A DNA stretch of 64,000 nt from an uncultured Bacilli bacterium. Its GTDB lineage: Bacteria > Bacillota_I > Bacilli_A > RF39 > UBA660. How positions within the stretch are numbered: position 1 is the first letter of the stretch; every line of letters starts with the position of its first letter. The notes below the pieces were generated by a model. The model was not told where the DNA came from. It did not search any database and was given only the letters and a program-made list of their open reading frames with translations. The stretch is taken from contig CAJTZY010000002.1 in NCBI GenBank assembly GCA_910584085.1, positions 1-64,000 on the forward strand. Direction: 5' to 3'. Positions 25,890-35,147 of the stretch are shown here, piece after piece. The translations under genes and the position numbers were made by a program.

Positions 25890-26603
25890 ATGTTATTTAG
25901 AAAAGCTATACTTATAATTCATGGATTTGCTGGTGGAACTTATGATGAAGAGGAATTGGCTAACTATTTAGAACTTAATAAAAATTTTGATGTTTTTAGT
26001 TTTACTCTTCCTGGTCATAATAAAAATCTTAGTAGGGTTAAATATCCTAAATGGATAGAAGCTAGTGAAAATCAGTTAAAATGGTTAATTAGTAAAGGAT
26101 ATAAATCTATTTACTTAATAGGGCATAGTATGGGAGGTGTAATAGCTACCTATCTTTCTACAAAGTATAAGGAAGTAAAAAAGTTAGTATTAGCTGCTCC
26201 AGCTTTTCAATATTTAAGTGTAGTTAAGGAAAAATTAAACATAACAAAGTCTATTCAATCTACACCTAAAGTTATAAAAACGTATGGTGGTGATGAAATA
26301 GTTGCAAGATTTTTAAAACTTAATCCAAGTGCAATTATGGAATTTATGCATTTAATAAAAAAATATTATGATTATCCAAAAGATGTTACATGCAATATTT
26401 TGATAATTCAGGGTAAAAATGATAATTTAGTGCCACTTTCATCAGCAAAGTATGTTTATGATTCAGTTAAGTCGAAAGAAAAAAAATTAATTTTTATTGA
26501 TGATGCAACACATGATATATTTAGATCTAAAAAGAAACTAGAAATTTATAATATAGTAGAAATATTTTTAAAAAGTGATATTAGGAGGATAGAAAATTTA
26601 TGA
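25890..26603 (+). CDS. Alpha/beta hydrolase (monoglyceride lipase/carboxylesterase type)
   Basis: A protein of 237 residues. AILIIHGFAGG supplies the oxyanion region, LIGHSMGG the nucleophile Ser, GKNDNLVPLS the acid, and DATHDIF the His. It resembles Est30-type esterases and lysophospholipase-like hydrolases; the substrate is unknown. An extended -10 (TGTTATAAT, 25848-25856) lies just upstream. The ATG at 25890 follows GTGATATT; one at 25872 is possible but lacks a ribosome site. It overlaps the next small gene by 4 bases. Confidence 0.85.
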   Translation: MLFRKAILIIHGFAGGTYDEEELANYLELNKNFDVFSFTLPGHNKNLSRVKYPKWIEASENQLKWLISKGYKSIYLIGHSMGGVIATYLSTKYKEVKKLVLAAPAFQYLSVVKEKLNITKSIQSTPKVIKTYGGDEIVARFLKLNPSAIMEFMHLIKKYYDYPKDVTCNILIIQGKNDNLVPLSSAKYVYDSVKSKEKKLIFIDDATHDIFRSKKKLEIYNIVEIFLKSDIRRIENL

Positions 26604-26776
26604 CAGAGGATGAAGCAAAACAAGCATTATTTCAAATTAATTATGAATATATGAAGCATACTCCAGAAGAAAGGCTTAAATTATATGATGATTATAAACA
26701 AAAAAGGGAATATATTAAAATGGAACTTGCAAAACTTAAACGAACTCAACTTGAAGATAAATCTAAAAAAATATAA
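26600..26776 (+). CDS. Small conserved-looking hypothetical protein (58 aa)
   Basis: A protein of 58 residues starting MTEDEAKQALFQIN. It is highly charged, without signal peptide or membrane helix, and ends in a Lys-rich helix (KREYIKMELAKLKR). AGGAGG lies 11 bases before the ATG, which overlaps the hydrolase stop (ATGA). The coupling and good ribosome site support a real gene. The family is not recognised. Confidence 0.65.
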   Translation: MTEDEAKQALFQINYEYMKHTPEERLKLYDDYKQKREYIKMELAKLKRTQLEDKSKKI

Positions 26777-26794
26777 TAATATAAATTTTAAGGC

Positions 26795-26823
26795 TTGTAA
26801 AAGTATCTTTTTTTTTGTATACT
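26795..26823 (+). promoter_or_regulatory. Promoter of the prepilin gene at 26849
   Basis: TTGTAA, a 17-base spacer, TATACT. The predicted start point is near 26830, which argues against the GTG at 26831 as start codon. Confidence 0.65.
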
Positions 26824-26848
26824 ATTATTAGTGAAAGTAGATGATTTT

Positions 26849-27265
26849 ATGAATAATAAGGGGTTTACATTAGTTGAATTACTTGCTGTTATAGTAATTT
26901 TATCATTACTTGCTCTTCTTGCAAGTACATCAATAACTAAAATGCTTAAACAATCAAAACAAGATATACACGATACTCAGTTTATTGCAATTAAATCTGC
27001 TGCAGAAATTTGGGGAGCTGATAATTTAGATAAGTTGCCTCTAGATGGTGAATGTAAGTATTTAACTTTAGGTGATTTAAAGGAATATGGGATACTTGAT
27101 TCAGTTGTAAAAGATTCTAATACTAATAAAGAAGTAAGTGATGATTTAAAAATAAAGATTACTTCTAAAGTAGGTAAAAAAGGTAATTTGATAACAAGTT
27201 ATGAAGTGGATCCAGTAGATATAACTGGTTGTTTATCTATATATAGTGAAGTTTCTGGGGAATAA
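26849..27265 (+). CDS. Type IV prepilin-like protein 1
   Basis: A protein of 138 residues. The class III signal MNNKG|FTLVELLAVIVIL has the Gly before cleavage and Glu at mature position 5, followed by a long hydrophobic helix. The soluble domain has two Cys (DGECKYLTLGDL and DITGCLS), the usual disulfide pair of Gram-positive pseudopilins. No pilus assembly ATPase or prepilin peptidase is in the window, so it may use a system encoded elsewhere. The ATG at 26849 gives the standard short leader. Confidence 0.88.
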   Translation: MNNKGFTLVELLAVIVILSLLALLASTSITKMLKQSKQDIHDTQFIAIKSAAEIWGADNLDKLPLDGECKYLTLGDLKEYGILDSVVKDSNTNKEVSDDLKIKITSKVGKKGNLITSYEVDPVDITGCLSIYSEVSGE

Positions 27266-27290
27266 AATGTTATTAAATAAAAAATGTGTG

Positions 27291-27335
27291 AAACTAATTA
27301 ACCATATAAATTTATAATTTGGTAATTAGTTTTTT
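27291..27335 (+). terminator. Terminator after prepilin gene 1
   Basis: AAACTAATTA and TAATTAGTTT form a 10-bp stem around a long loop, followed by T. Confidence 0.65.
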
Positions 27336-27350
27336 AGTGGAGAAGGTTAT

Positions 27351-28763
27351 ATGATATTAAAAGGGTATTTGATTATATTTATATATATATTTTCGTTAAT
27401 TTTTTTAGTGGGACCTTGGATAAAGAAGAAAACAAATTTAGAAACTTCAAGAAAAATTATACATATATTATTATTTGCAGTTTGGATTTTTTTGAATCAT
27501 TTTATGAGAGATTCAATTCATCAAGTTATTGTTCCTATAATTTTTTTAATACTTAACTGTTTATCATATAAATTTAATACATATAAAAGTATTGAAAGAG
27601 AAGCTCAAAATCATTTTGGAACAATTTATTTTGCAATTGTAATTACTATTATGATGTTATTTGTACTTATATTTCCAAAATTTTATTATTGCAGTGGTAT
27701 AGCAACATTTTGTTTAACATTTGGTGACGGGTTTGCTGCTCTTATAGGTTATAATACTCAAACCATAAAAATATATAAGAACAAATCTTTAAGTGGCTTT
27801 ATTGCATGTTTTATTGCTTCTACAATTTCAATATTTTTATTTTGCTTTTTATACAATGTTGAAATAAATCCTATAATGTGTTGTATAATTGGATTATCCG
27901 TATCAATTTTTGAGTTAGTGGATAAGGGTCTAGATAATTTTTCTGTAATATTAATTTCATTTATTTTAAGTTATCTATTTTTAAATTATCCATCTGATAT
28001 ATTAATGATAAGTGTTGTACTTGCAGAATTTATATTTATGATAGTGTTTTTCTCTAAATCAATTGATTACTATGGTTCATTATTATCTATGATAATGGTG
28101 TTTTCCTATACGTATTTTGGAGGAATGTTAGGAATATTAATATTACTGTTTGAATATTTCTTTATATTTTTTATTTCAATTTTAAAAAAGAAGGAAAGTA
28201 AAATAAAGAAAGAAAAAAGTGGTAGAACATTTTTCCAAATTTTGATAAATGGTGGATTAGGTACAATATTTGTTATTCTTTATGGTATATTTAAAAATAA
28301 GAATCTATTATTAATAAGCATTATATCTGTTAGTGGGTGTTTTATAGATTCAGTTTCATCTGATGTGGGTACACTTTCTAAAGGTGAACCATATGATTTA
28401 CTTAAAAGAAAAAAAGTACAAAAAGGTTTATCTGGAGGTATATCACTTCTTGGAACAATCTCTTCATTATTATGTTCATTTTTAATTTCATTTATAGTAT
28501 ATATAGTATTAAATTTTCAAATTTTAGATTTAATTATTATATCTATTGTAATCTTTGGACAAACAATAATAGATTCACTTTTTGGCTCAATAATTCAGGC
28601 TAAATATAAGTGTAATAAATGTGGAAAGTATAGTGAATCAGAACTTTGTTGTGGTGAGTCTTGTAAAAAAGTATCCGGTATTCACTGGGTAAATAATAAT
28701 GTGGTTAATGCTTTCTCATCTATTGTAACTACTTTTATTGCACTAATAATATATTTAATATAA
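27351..28763 (+). CDS. Polytopic membrane protein: phytol/dolichol kinase-like domain fused to DUF92 (TMEM19/VTE6-like) domain
   Basis: A protein of 470 residues with about 12 hydrophobic segments. The N-terminal half carries motifs of the CTP-dependent isoprenoid-alcohol kinase/phosphatidate cytidylyltransferase superfamily (SRKIIHI; TFGDGFAALIG; NKSLSGF). The C-terminal half (about 290-470) matches DUF92: GCFIDSVSSDVGTLSKGEP, GLSGGISLLGT, DSLFGSIIQ, a Cys-rich segment (KCNKCGKYSESELCC) and VNNNVVNAFSS. In plants VTE5 and VTE6 are separate enzymes that phosphorylate phytol and phytyl phosphate in turn. The fusion suggests salvage of an isoprenoid alcohol to its diphosphate; the substrate is inference. 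GGAGAAGG precedes the ATG. Confidence 0.75.
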   Translation: MILKGYLIIFIYIFSLIFLVGPWIKKKTNLETSRKIIHILLFAVWIFLNHFMRDSIHQVIVPIIFLILNCLSYKFNTYKSIEREAQNHFGTIYFAIVITIMMLFVLIFPKFYYCSGIATFCLTFGDGFAALIGYNTQTIKIYKNKSLSGFIACFIASTISIFLFCFLYNVEINPIMCCIIGLSVSIFELVDKGLDNFSVILISFILSYLFLNYPSDILMISVVLAEFIFMIVFFSKSIDYYGSLLSMIMVFSYTYFGGMLGILILLFEYFFIFFISILKKKESKIKKEKSGRTFFQILINGGLGTIFVILYGIFKNKNLLLISIISVSGCFIDSVSSDVGTLSKGEPYDLLKRKKVQKGLSGGISLLGTISSLLCSFLISFIVYIVLNFQILDLIIISIVIFGQTIIDSLFGSIIQAKYKCNKCGKYSESELCCGESCKKVSGIHWVNNNVVNAFSSIVTTFIALIIYLI

Positions 28764-28858
28764 TTTTAATATTATTTGTATGCTTGAAGATTTATTATGC
28801 ATATTGTTGTAAAAAAGATATTATTTTATATGACAATATATAAATTTCCAAAATTATG

Positions 28859-28886
28859 TTGTATTTTTCTCTATAAATAGTATAAT
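28859..28886 (+). promoter_or_regulatory. Promoter of queA operon
   Basis: TTGTAT, a 16-base spacer, TATAAT. The gap 28764-28858 upstream shows nothing else recognisable. Confidence 0.6.
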
Positions 28887-28913
28887 AAGTATATTATTTA
28901 GGAGTTGTATAGT

Positions 28914-29936
28914 ATGAAAACAGAAGATTTTGATTTTTATTTGCCAGAGAAGTTAATTGCCCAAACTCCTCTTGATAAAAGAGACTCATCTAAATTACTA
29001 GTGCTTGATAAAGAAACTGGTGAAATAGAGCATAAACATTTCAAAGATATAATAGATTATTTAAATTCAGGAGATGTTTTGGTTTTAAATGATACTAAAG
29101 TTCTTCCAGCACGTATTTATGGCACAAAAGAGGATACAGGTGCCTATGTTGAACTGTTAATGCTTAAAGAAACAGAAAAGGATGTATGGGAGGTTTTAAG
29201 TAAACCTGCTAAAAGGATAAAAATTGGAACAATAATAAATTTTTCTGATAAATTAAAAGCGGAGTGTATAGGTATTGGAGAAGAAGGCATTAGGACATTT
29301 AAATTTATATATACTGGTATATTTTATGAAATATTAGATGAATTAGGTGAAATGCCACTTCCTCCATATATACATGAAAAATTAAAAGATAAGGATAGAT
29401 ACCAAACTGTATATGCTAAAAATATTGGTAGTGCAGCTGCACCTACTGCTGGGTTACATTTTACTAAAGAATTAATAGATAAAATAAAAGAAAAAGGAAT
29501 AAAAGTAGAATATATAACTCTTCATGTTGGACTAGGTACATTTAGACCAGTTAGTGTAGAGGATGTTACTAAACATCATATGCACAGTGAATTTTATGAG
29601 ATGAGTAGTGAGGTAGCTCTAGTATTAAATGATGCTAAAAAAAATGGTAATAGAATAATAAGTGTTGGAACTACTTCTACTAGAACTCTTGAAACAATAA
29701 TGAATTTATATGGAAAATTTAAAGAGTGTAGTGGTTGGACTGATATATTCATTTATCCAGGATATCAATTTAAAGCAATAAATTCCCTAATAACAAATTT
29801 TCATCTTCCAAAAAGTACTCTTATTATGCTTGTAAGCGCACTTGCGGGCAAGGATAATGTATTAAATGCTTATAAAATAGCAGTAGAAAATGAGTATCGC
29901 TTTTTCTCATTTGGCGACAGTATGTTTATAAAATGA
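28914..29936 (+). CDS. queA: S-adenosylmethionine:tRNA ribosyltransferase-isomerase QueA
   Basis: A protein of 340 residues. It starts [17 protein letters not shown] and contains [38 protein letters not shown]-like [11 protein letters not shown], and [18 protein letters not shown]. It makes epoxyqueuosine in tRNA. AGGAG lies 9 bases before the ATG at 28914. No tgt, queG or preQ1 riboswitch is seen here. It starts an operon with the next gene and miaA. Confidence 0.96.
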   Translation: MKTEDFDFYLPEKLIAQTPLDKRDSSKLLVLDKETGEIEHKHFKDIIDYLNSGDVLVLNDTKVLPARIYGTKEDTGAYVELLMLKETEKDVWEVLSKPAKRIKIGTIINFSDKLKAECIGIGEEGIRTFKFIYTGIFYEILDELGEMPLPPYIHEKLKDKDRYQTVYAKNIGSAAAPTAGLHFTKELIDKIKEKGIKVEYITLHVGLGTFRPVSVEDVTKHHMHSEFYEMSSEVALVLNDAKKNGNRIISVGTTSTRTLETIMNLYGKFKECSGWTDIFIYPGYQFKAINSLITNFHLPKSTLIMLVSALAGKDNVLNAYKIAVENEYRFFSFGDSMFIK

Positions 29937-30862
29937 ATATAAAATTATTAAATGAAATGTTAGATGAATATTTGTTGGATAATTGTTTAAAGGATTTTGA
30001 GCTTATAAAAAAATTAAATGATATTGTTCTCAAGAATACTAAGTTTTATAAAAAAGTAAAATATAAAGAGAAAATTGATTTAAGTTATTCAGTATCTTTA
30101 GTTTATACTTTCTTTAAAAGTATTAGTGAAGAATATGCTGTATACTTTGAAAAGAGACTTAATGATGGAACATTTAAATTTAGTGATAAGTTTTGGTTTG
30201 GTGAGTCGTATTTTGATGTAAGACAAAATAGAAGTGTAATTAAAATTCCAATAACAGGGAGTATACAGGATTCTTATGTTATGGTGCATGAACTTTTACA
30301 TGATATGAATTGTAATAATGTTGAAATTTTTTGTAGGGAACTTATTACAGAAGGTATTTCAATACTGGGAGAAATTTTATTTTATGTTTTTTTAGTAAAA
30401 TATAATTTGAAGCCTAAAGAAAATAGAAAGACAATTATTAATGATTTTAATTCGATATATCGAATGTCTTTGCTTAATGATTTAGAATTAAAAATAATTG
30501 ATGAATATTTTAAGTGTGGTTATGTTAGTTCAAATTTTTTAAACCAAGTGGGTTTATATTATGACGATGATATAATGAATCAAATATATTTCAATAATTC
30601 AAGTGAGCTTGAAATTGAATATAATCAAAGATATATAATAGGAGCTCTTTTATCTTGTTACATGTATGATAGAATAAAAGAAAATCCAAAATTAATAAAC
30701 GAATTATTTGATATTAATAGTATTATGAATGATACATATTTTGAGTGTATTATGGATTATTTAGATTTAAAATTAAAATCAGATGAAGAATATATATTAT
30801 TTACTGATGATTCTCTAGAAACACTCCAGAAAACATATAAAAAAGTATTAAAGGAATTGTGA
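29933..30862 (+). CDS. Unrecognised protein with HELLH zincin-like motif
   Basis: A protein of 309 residues without signal peptide or membrane helix. The segment [13 protein letters not shown] contains HExxH, and 25 residues later [12 protein letters not shown] could supply a third metal ligand Glu. This looks like a gluzincin-type metallopeptidase, but the family is not recognised. The start overlaps the queA stop (ATGA) and miaA follows within 6 bases, so it is co-expressed with two tRNA-modification genes. A peptidase activity is inferred from the motif alone. Confidence 0.65.
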   Translation: MNIKLLNEMLDEYLLDNCLKDFELIKKLNDIVLKNTKFYKKVKYKEKIDLSYSVSLVYTFFKSISEEYAVYFEKRLNDGTFKFSDKFWFGESYFDVRQNRSVIKIPITGSIQDSYVMVHELLHDMNCNNVEIFCRELITEGISILGEILFYVFLVKYNLKPKENRKTIINDFNSIYRMSLLNDLELKIIDEYFKCGYVSSNFLNQVGLYYDDDIMNQIYFNNSSELEIEYNQRYIIGALLSCYMYDRIKENPKLINELFDINSIMNDTYFECIMDYLDLKLKSDEEYILFTDDSLETLQKTYKKVLKEL

Positions 30863-30867
30863 TATAT

Positions 30868-31755
30868 TTGAAAAAGGTAATAGTAATTGTAGGACCAACA
30901 GCAGTTGGAAAGACAAAGTTAAGTATAGAAATTTCAAAAAAATTAAATGGTGAGATTATAAACGCAGATAGTACACAGGTATATAAATTACTTGATATCG
31001 CTACTGCTAAAGTAACAGAAGAAGAAAAAGATGGAATTCCTCATCATTTAATAGATATAAAGGATATAGATGAGCCTTATACTGTTTTTGATTATCAAAA
31101 GGATTGTAGATTAAAAATAGATGAAATATTTGAAAAGAATAAAACTCCTATACTTGTAGGTGGTACAGGACTTTATATTAAAGCTGCTTTATATGACTAT
31201 AAATTTAATGAACAAAAAAGTATAAATGAATATGATGATATAAGTACCCCTGATTTATATAATAAATTAAAAGAGGTAGATATAAATTCTGATATTCATC
31301 CAAATAATAGAAAAAGAATAATAAGAGCTTTAAACTATTTTGAAAATACTGGTATGGCTTTAAGTAGTAAAGAAAGGACAGATAAACTGTTATATGATAC
31401 TGTATTTATTGGACTTACTACTAATAGAGATACTCTGTATGAAAGGATAAATATGAGAACGGATGTAATGATTCAAAATGGATTAATAGAAGAGGCAAAA
31501 AAAATATATAATACTAATGTTAGAAGTAAGGCAGTTATGACACCTATAGGATATAAAGAATTATTTGAGTATTTTGATAATAAGATGACACTTGATGAGT
31601 CAATACAGTTAATAAAACAAAGATGTAGGAGATATGCGAAAAGACAATATACCTGGTTTAATAATCAAATGGATATTAACTGGTTTAATGTAGATTTTAA
31701 CGATTTTGAAAATACAATAAATGAAGTAATGGATTTTATAAAAAAAATAGATTAA
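30868..31755 (+). CDS. miaA: tRNA dimethylallyltransferase MiaA
   Basis: A protein of 295 residues. P-loop GPTAVGKTKLS is followed by INADSTQVYK, PHHLIDI, VGGTGLYIKA, IGYKEL and the C-terminal RYAKRQYTWF. It adds the dimethylallyl group to A37 of tRNAs. The start is probably TTG at 30868; a GTG at 30859 leaves too little room for AAGGA. Normal length. It ends with a terminator. Confidence 0.95.
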   Translation: MKKVIVIVGPTAVGKTKLSIEISKKLNGEIINADSTQVYKLLDIATAKVTEEEKDGIPHHLIDIKDIDEPYTVFDYQKDCRLKIDEIFEKNKTPILVGGTGLYIKAALYDYKFNEQKSINEYDDISTPDLYNKLKEVDINSDIHPNNRKRIIRALNYFENTGMALSSKERTDKLLYDTVFIGLTTNRDTLYERINMRTDVMIQNGLIEEAKKIYNTNVRSKAVMTPIGYKELFEYFDNKMTLDESIQLIKQRCRRYAKRQYTWFNNQMDINWFNVDFNDFENTINEVMDFIKKID

Positions 31756-31778
31756 AGTACAAATAACTTTAATCTTTT
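31750..31778 (+). terminator. Terminator overlapping the miaA stop
   Basis: GATTAAAGT, loop of 7, ACTTTAATC, then TTTT. Confidence 0.8.
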
Positions 31779-31788
31779 ATATATAATA

Positions 31789-31797
31789 TGTTATAAT
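31789..31797 (+). promoter_or_regulatory. Extended -10 promoter of recD2
   Basis: TGTTATAAT at 31789-31797. The predicted start point near 31804 lies downstream of a GTG at 31799, so that codon cannot be the start from this promoter. Confidence 0.6.
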
Positions 31798-31831
31798 TGT
31801 GAGTAGAAAATTAAGAATTGGAAGTGCTTAT

Positions 31832-34039
31832 ATGCAAGATTATTTAAAAGGAATATTTAGACAAACTATTTTTAAAAGTGATAAGGGTTATATAATAGGT
31901 TTAATAAAAGTGCAAGAAACAAATATGTTAGAAATGCAAGAATATGTGAATAAGACAATTACTTTTACAGGATATTTTGCTGAATTAAATGAAAATGATA
32001 GATATATTATGTATGGTGAGATTGTAAATCATCCAAAGTATGGATTTCAATATAGTGTAAAAGAATATGAAAGAATAAAACCTGAAGAAAAAGAGGGAAT
32101 AGTTGAATTTTTATCTAGCGGATTATTTAAAGGTATTGGGGTAAAACAAGCAGAGTCAATTGCTGATGTACTTGGTGATAACGCACTTGACCTTATTTTA
32201 AAAGATAAAACATGCCTTTACCAAGTTCCAAAATTGTCAGAGGCTAAGATAGATTTAATTTATAATACTTTGGTAAAGTACGAGGAATCACATGAGATAA
32301 TACTTAAATTAACTGAGTTAGGTTTTAATATGAAAGATTCATTAAATATTTATAATGCTTATAAAAGTAATACAATTAGAATAATTGAAAATAATATATA
32401 TAGAATAATTGATGATGTAGATGGTATTAACTTTGAGAAGGTCGATAAAATTGCTCTTAGTTTAGATGAGGATAAATATAATATAAATAGAATTAAGGCT
32501 TGTATTATTCATGTCATGAATAGTTTAAGTTTTAAAAATGGAGATACATATTTAAATTATTCAGAAGTATATGATGGAGTATCTTTTTATTTAAATGAAG
32601 AAATAGATTCAATACTTTTTGATGAAGCTATAAGTGAATTAGATGGTGAGTTAAAAATTAAAATTGAAGATGATAGATACTATATATTTGAAGATTACGA
32701 GGCAGAAGAATATATAGCAAGTAAAATAAATCATTTGATTAATAAAGATACTACTAAATATAAAGACATAGATTTAAAAATTAGTGAACTAGAGAAAAAA
32801 GATAATATAGAGTATAGTGATATGCAAAAAGAGGCAATAATAAAAGCCTTAGAAAATAACATACTAATAATAACTGGTGGGCCAGGAACAGGTAAGACAA
32901 CTATAATAAAAGCAATAGTAAGTTTATATAAAATGTTAAATAAATATAGTGAAAAAGAAGTAATAAATAATATTGCGCTTTTAGCTCCAACTGGTAGAGC
33001 AAGTAAAAGAATGAGTGAATCAACAGGTCTTCCTGCAAGTACAATACATAGATTTTTAAAATGGAATAAAGATGCAGATGAATTTATGGTAAATGAGTAT
33101 AATCCAGATTTTTCAAATTTAATAATAGTAGATGAAGTTAGTATGATTGATAATCGTTTAATGAATAATTTGCTTAGAGGACTTACTAATAATATTAAAT
33201 TAGTACTAGTTGGAGATTATAATCAACTTCCTAGTGTAGGTGCTGGAAATATACTCAAAAATTTAATAGAGACAGATGTTATTGATACAGTAGAACTAGA
33301 TTTACTTTATAGACAGGATGATACAAGTTATATTCCAATACTTGCTAGTGAAATAAAGAATGATAGTTTAGATGAAGATTTTTTAATAGATAGAGATGAT
33401 TATAAATTTTTAACATGTCCTAGTGATGTTATATTATCTAGTTTAGTAAATATATGTAAAGAAGTTATAAATAAAGGTTATGATTATAAAAGAGTTCAGT
33501 TAATGGCTCCTATGTATGCTGGAGTAAATGGTATAGATAATATAAATAAGGTTCTTCAAGATGTTTTTAATCCACCCGAACCATCTAAAAAGGAAATAAA
33601 ATATGGTGATATTGTTTATAGAGAAAATGATAAGGTTTTGCAACTTGTAAATGATCCAGATAACAATGTATTTAATGGTGATATTGGTTTAATTAAATCT
33701 ATTGATTATAAAAATGGAACTGGTTTTATTACAATAGATTATTATGATACTAAAGTAACTTATTCGGCTAAAGATTTTAATAAGTTTAAACATGGCTTTA
33801 TTATTAGTATACATAAAAGCCAAGGTAGTGAATTTGAACTTGTAATAATACCTGTTTGTAATTCATATAGAAGAATGCTTTATAAAAAACTTATATATAC
33901 AGGAATTACTAGAGCAAAGAGAAGATTAATAATAATTGGAGAACCTCAGGCATTTATGTATAGTATTAGAAATGAACAAGAATATTCTAGAAAGACTGGT
34001 CTAATAGACAAAATTTTAAACTTTATGAATAAAAATTAA
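31832..34039 (+). CDS. recD2: RecD2-type DNA helicase (ATP-dependent RecD-like)
   Basis: A protein of 735 residues. N-terminal OB/helix-hairpin-helix region (FKGIGVKQAESIADVLG) is followed by the superfamily 1B helicase core: GGPGTGKTT (Walker A), APTGRASKRMSE, IIVDEVSMID (Walker B), VGDYNQLPSVGAG, DLLYRQDD, SIHKSQGSEF and YTGITRAKR. RecD2 is a 5'-3' helicase outside RecBCD, linked to repair and replication stress. The ATG at 31832 has GGAAGTG 8 bases upstream and lies downstream of the predicted start point. Confidence 0.95.
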   Translation: MQDYLKGIFRQTIFKSDKGYIIGLIKVQETNMLEMQEYVNKTITFTGYFAELNENDRYIMYGEIVNHPKYGFQYSVKEYERIKPEEKEGIVEFLSSGLFKGIGVKQAESIADVLGDNALDLILKDKTCLYQVPKLSEAKIDLIYNTLVKYEESHEIILKLTELGFNMKDSLNIYNAYKSNTIRIIENNIYRIIDDVDGINFEKVDKIALSLDEDKYNINRIKACIIHVMNSLSFKNGDTYLNYSEVYDGVSFYLNEEIDSILFDEAISELDGELKIKIEDDRYYIFEDYEAEEYIASKINHLINKDTTKYKDIDLKISELEKKDNIEYSDMQKEAIIKALENNILIITGGPGTGKTTIIKAIVSLYKMLNKYSEKEVINNIALLAPTGRASKRMSESTGLPASTIHRFLKWNKDADEFMVNEYNPDFSNLIIVDEVSMIDNRLMNNLLRGLTNNIKLVLVGDYNQLPSVGAGNILKNLIETDVIDTVELDLLYRQDDTSYIPILASEIKNDSLDEDFLIDRDDYKFLTCPSDVILSSLVNICKEVINKGYDYKRVQLMAPMYAGVNGIDNINKVLQDVFNPPEPSKKEIKYGDIVYRENDKVLQLVNDPDNNVFNGDIGLIKSIDYKNGTGFITIDYYDTKVTYSAKDFNKFKHGFIISIHKSQGSEFELVIIPVCNSYRRMLYKKLIYTGITRAKRRLIIIGEPQAFMYSIRNEQEYSRKTGLIDKILNFMNKN

Positions 34040-34060
34040 AAAAAGATAAAAACTAAAAAT

Positions 34061-34080
34061 GTATATAAGAAATTATATAC
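34061..34080 (+). terminator. GAAA-capped hairpin after recD2
   Basis: GTATATAA, loop GAAA, TTATATAC. The following GTTTGTC is only partly T-rich, so termination is uncertain. Confidence 0.4.
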
Positions 34081-34109
34081 GTTTGTCATATTTCTAGTGA
34101 GGTGATAAT

Positions 34110-34262
34110 ATGAAAATAGTAAAGTCGATGGCATTAATCGCTGTTGGTGCTGGGGCAGTCCTTGCCTATCAAAAATATAGTGAGCCTTTAATGAATAAGT
34201 TAGAAGATGTAGCTGATGAGGCTATTAAAAAGGCAAATAAAAAACTAGAAGATATGATGTAG
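34110..34262 (+). CDS. Small membrane-anchored protein (50 aa)
   Basis: A protein of 50 residues starting MKIVKSMALIAVGAGAVLAY, one hydrophobic segment, then an amphipathic Lys/Glu helix (VADEAIKKANKKLEDMM). This is the layout of small YtxH-like stress proteins, but too short for a firm call. GAGGTGAT lies 3-4 bases before the ATG and a strong terminator follows, which supports a real gene. Confidence 0.65.
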   Translation: MKIVKSMALIAVGAGAVLAYQKYSEPLMNKLEDVADEAIKKANKKLEDMM

Positions 34263-34264
34263 TG

Positions 34265-34288
34265 AAAAGAAGCCATTAGGCTTCTTTT
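34265..34288 (+). terminator. Terminator after the 50-aa gene
   Basis: AAAAGAAGCC, loop ATTA, GGCTTCTTTT. The A and T flanks let it work in both directions, serving the CPBP gene on the minus strand too. Confidence 0.9.
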
Positions 34289-34299
34289 ATTATGGTATA

Positions 34300-35007
34300 T
34301 TAGTTTACTAAAAGTAATAATAGTTGTAAAATCATCATAATTCCATTATGGAGAAGATGTATACTAATAGGTATACAAATATTTCTAGATTTAGAATATA
34401 TGTAAGCAAATATAAATCCTGGAATACTATATGGTATTATAAAAAGTAAATCAATAAAAGTAGTACATGTTCCAATTACATGCATAGATCCAAATACTAA
34501 TCCTGAGAAAAGTATAAATAAAATGTCAGTTTTTGCAAATATTTTTCTAAATGATAATCTAAATACTAATTCCTCTAAGAAAGGAGCTATAATGACTGTT
34601 GTTACAAATGTATATATTGGAATTTCTTTTAATAATTTTATAATTGTTTCTTGATTTTCTGCAACCTCTACAGTTGTGAATCTAGTAATAATTATATTAC
34701 TTAAGAACATAAGTCCTAGCATTAAAAACCAGTATTTGATATATTTATCTATATAAGTTTTAAAATTCTTTTTAAAATCTTTAAAATCTGGAATAAAATT
34801 TTTTCTATAAATATATATTATTATTAATGTCAATATTGATTGATAACAAACTATATAAATAGCTCTTAATGTATTATTTAAACCACTATATTTTATTCCA
34901 AAAATTTCAATAAAGTCATATATGAATGTGGAACTAATTAGGTATAATAATATTACACTAAATCCAATAAACATATTTTTTAAATTATTTCTATTTGCCT
35001 TTTCCAT
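34300..35007 (-). CDS. CPBP-family intramembrane metalloprotease
   Basis: A protein of 235 residues with about seven membrane helices. The Abi/CPBP motifs are present: EELVFR (EExxxR), FGSMHVIG (FxxxH) and HLLHNG. These place Glu, Arg and His in the membrane active site of CAAX-prenyl-protease-like or bacteriocin-immunity-type proteins. Substrate unknown. GGTGAG precedes the ATG and an extended -10 (TGATATAAT on the minus strand, 35023-35031) lies just upstream. Confidence 0.88.
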   Translation of the reverse strand: MEKANRNNLKNMFIGFSVILLYLISSTFIYDFIEIFGIKYSGLNNTLRAIYIVCYQSILTLIIIYIYRKNFIPDFKDFKKNFKTYIDKYIKYWFLMLGLMFLSNIIITRFTTVEVAENQETIIKLLKEIPIYTFVTTVIIAPFLEELVFRLSFRKIFAKTDILFILFSGLVFGSMHVIGTCTTFIDLLFIIPYSIPGFIFAYIYSKSRNICIPISIHLLHNGIMMILQLLLLLVN

Positions 35008-35022
35008 AATCTCACCATATAT

Positions 35023-35031
35023 ATTATATCA
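35023..35031 (-). promoter_or_regulatory. Extended -10 promoter of the CPBP gene
   Basis: TGATATAAT on the minus strand, 16 bases from the start codon. Confidence 0.55.
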
Positions 35032-35077
35032 AAAATTAAGAAAATAATATAAAAAAGTATCATATTTTTAAAAAGTG

Positions 35078-35086
35078 TGATATAAT
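35078..35086 (+). promoter_or_regulatory. Extended -10 promoter of the rimP-nusA operon
   Basis: TGATATAAT at 35078-35086. A convincing -35 is not seen. The start point is expected near 35093, giving a leader of about 55 bases with the hairpin at 35103. Confidence 0.6.
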
Positions 35087-35102
35087 TAGTTTGTTGCAAT
35101 CA

Positions 35103-35127
35103 AAAGAGTGGGAAATTCCCACTCTTT
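35103..35127 (+). promoter_or_regulatory. Leader hairpin of the rimP-nusA operon (attenuator-like)
   Basis: AAAGAGTGGGA, loop AAT, TCCCACTCTTT: an 11-bp stem with a short U run, between promoter and the AGGAGG site of rimP. It is shaped like an intrinsic terminator inside the leader. Since the operon encodes NusA, which promotes pausing and termination, feedback attenuation is a natural inference. Confidence 0.7.
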
Positions 35128-35147
35128 AAATTAATTAGGAGGTAACC

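Noticed and set aside
31799..31831. GTG at 31799 as start of recD2
   Set aside because: It lies two bases after the extended -10 box, upstream of the expected transcription start; ATG at 31832 has a proper ribosome site.
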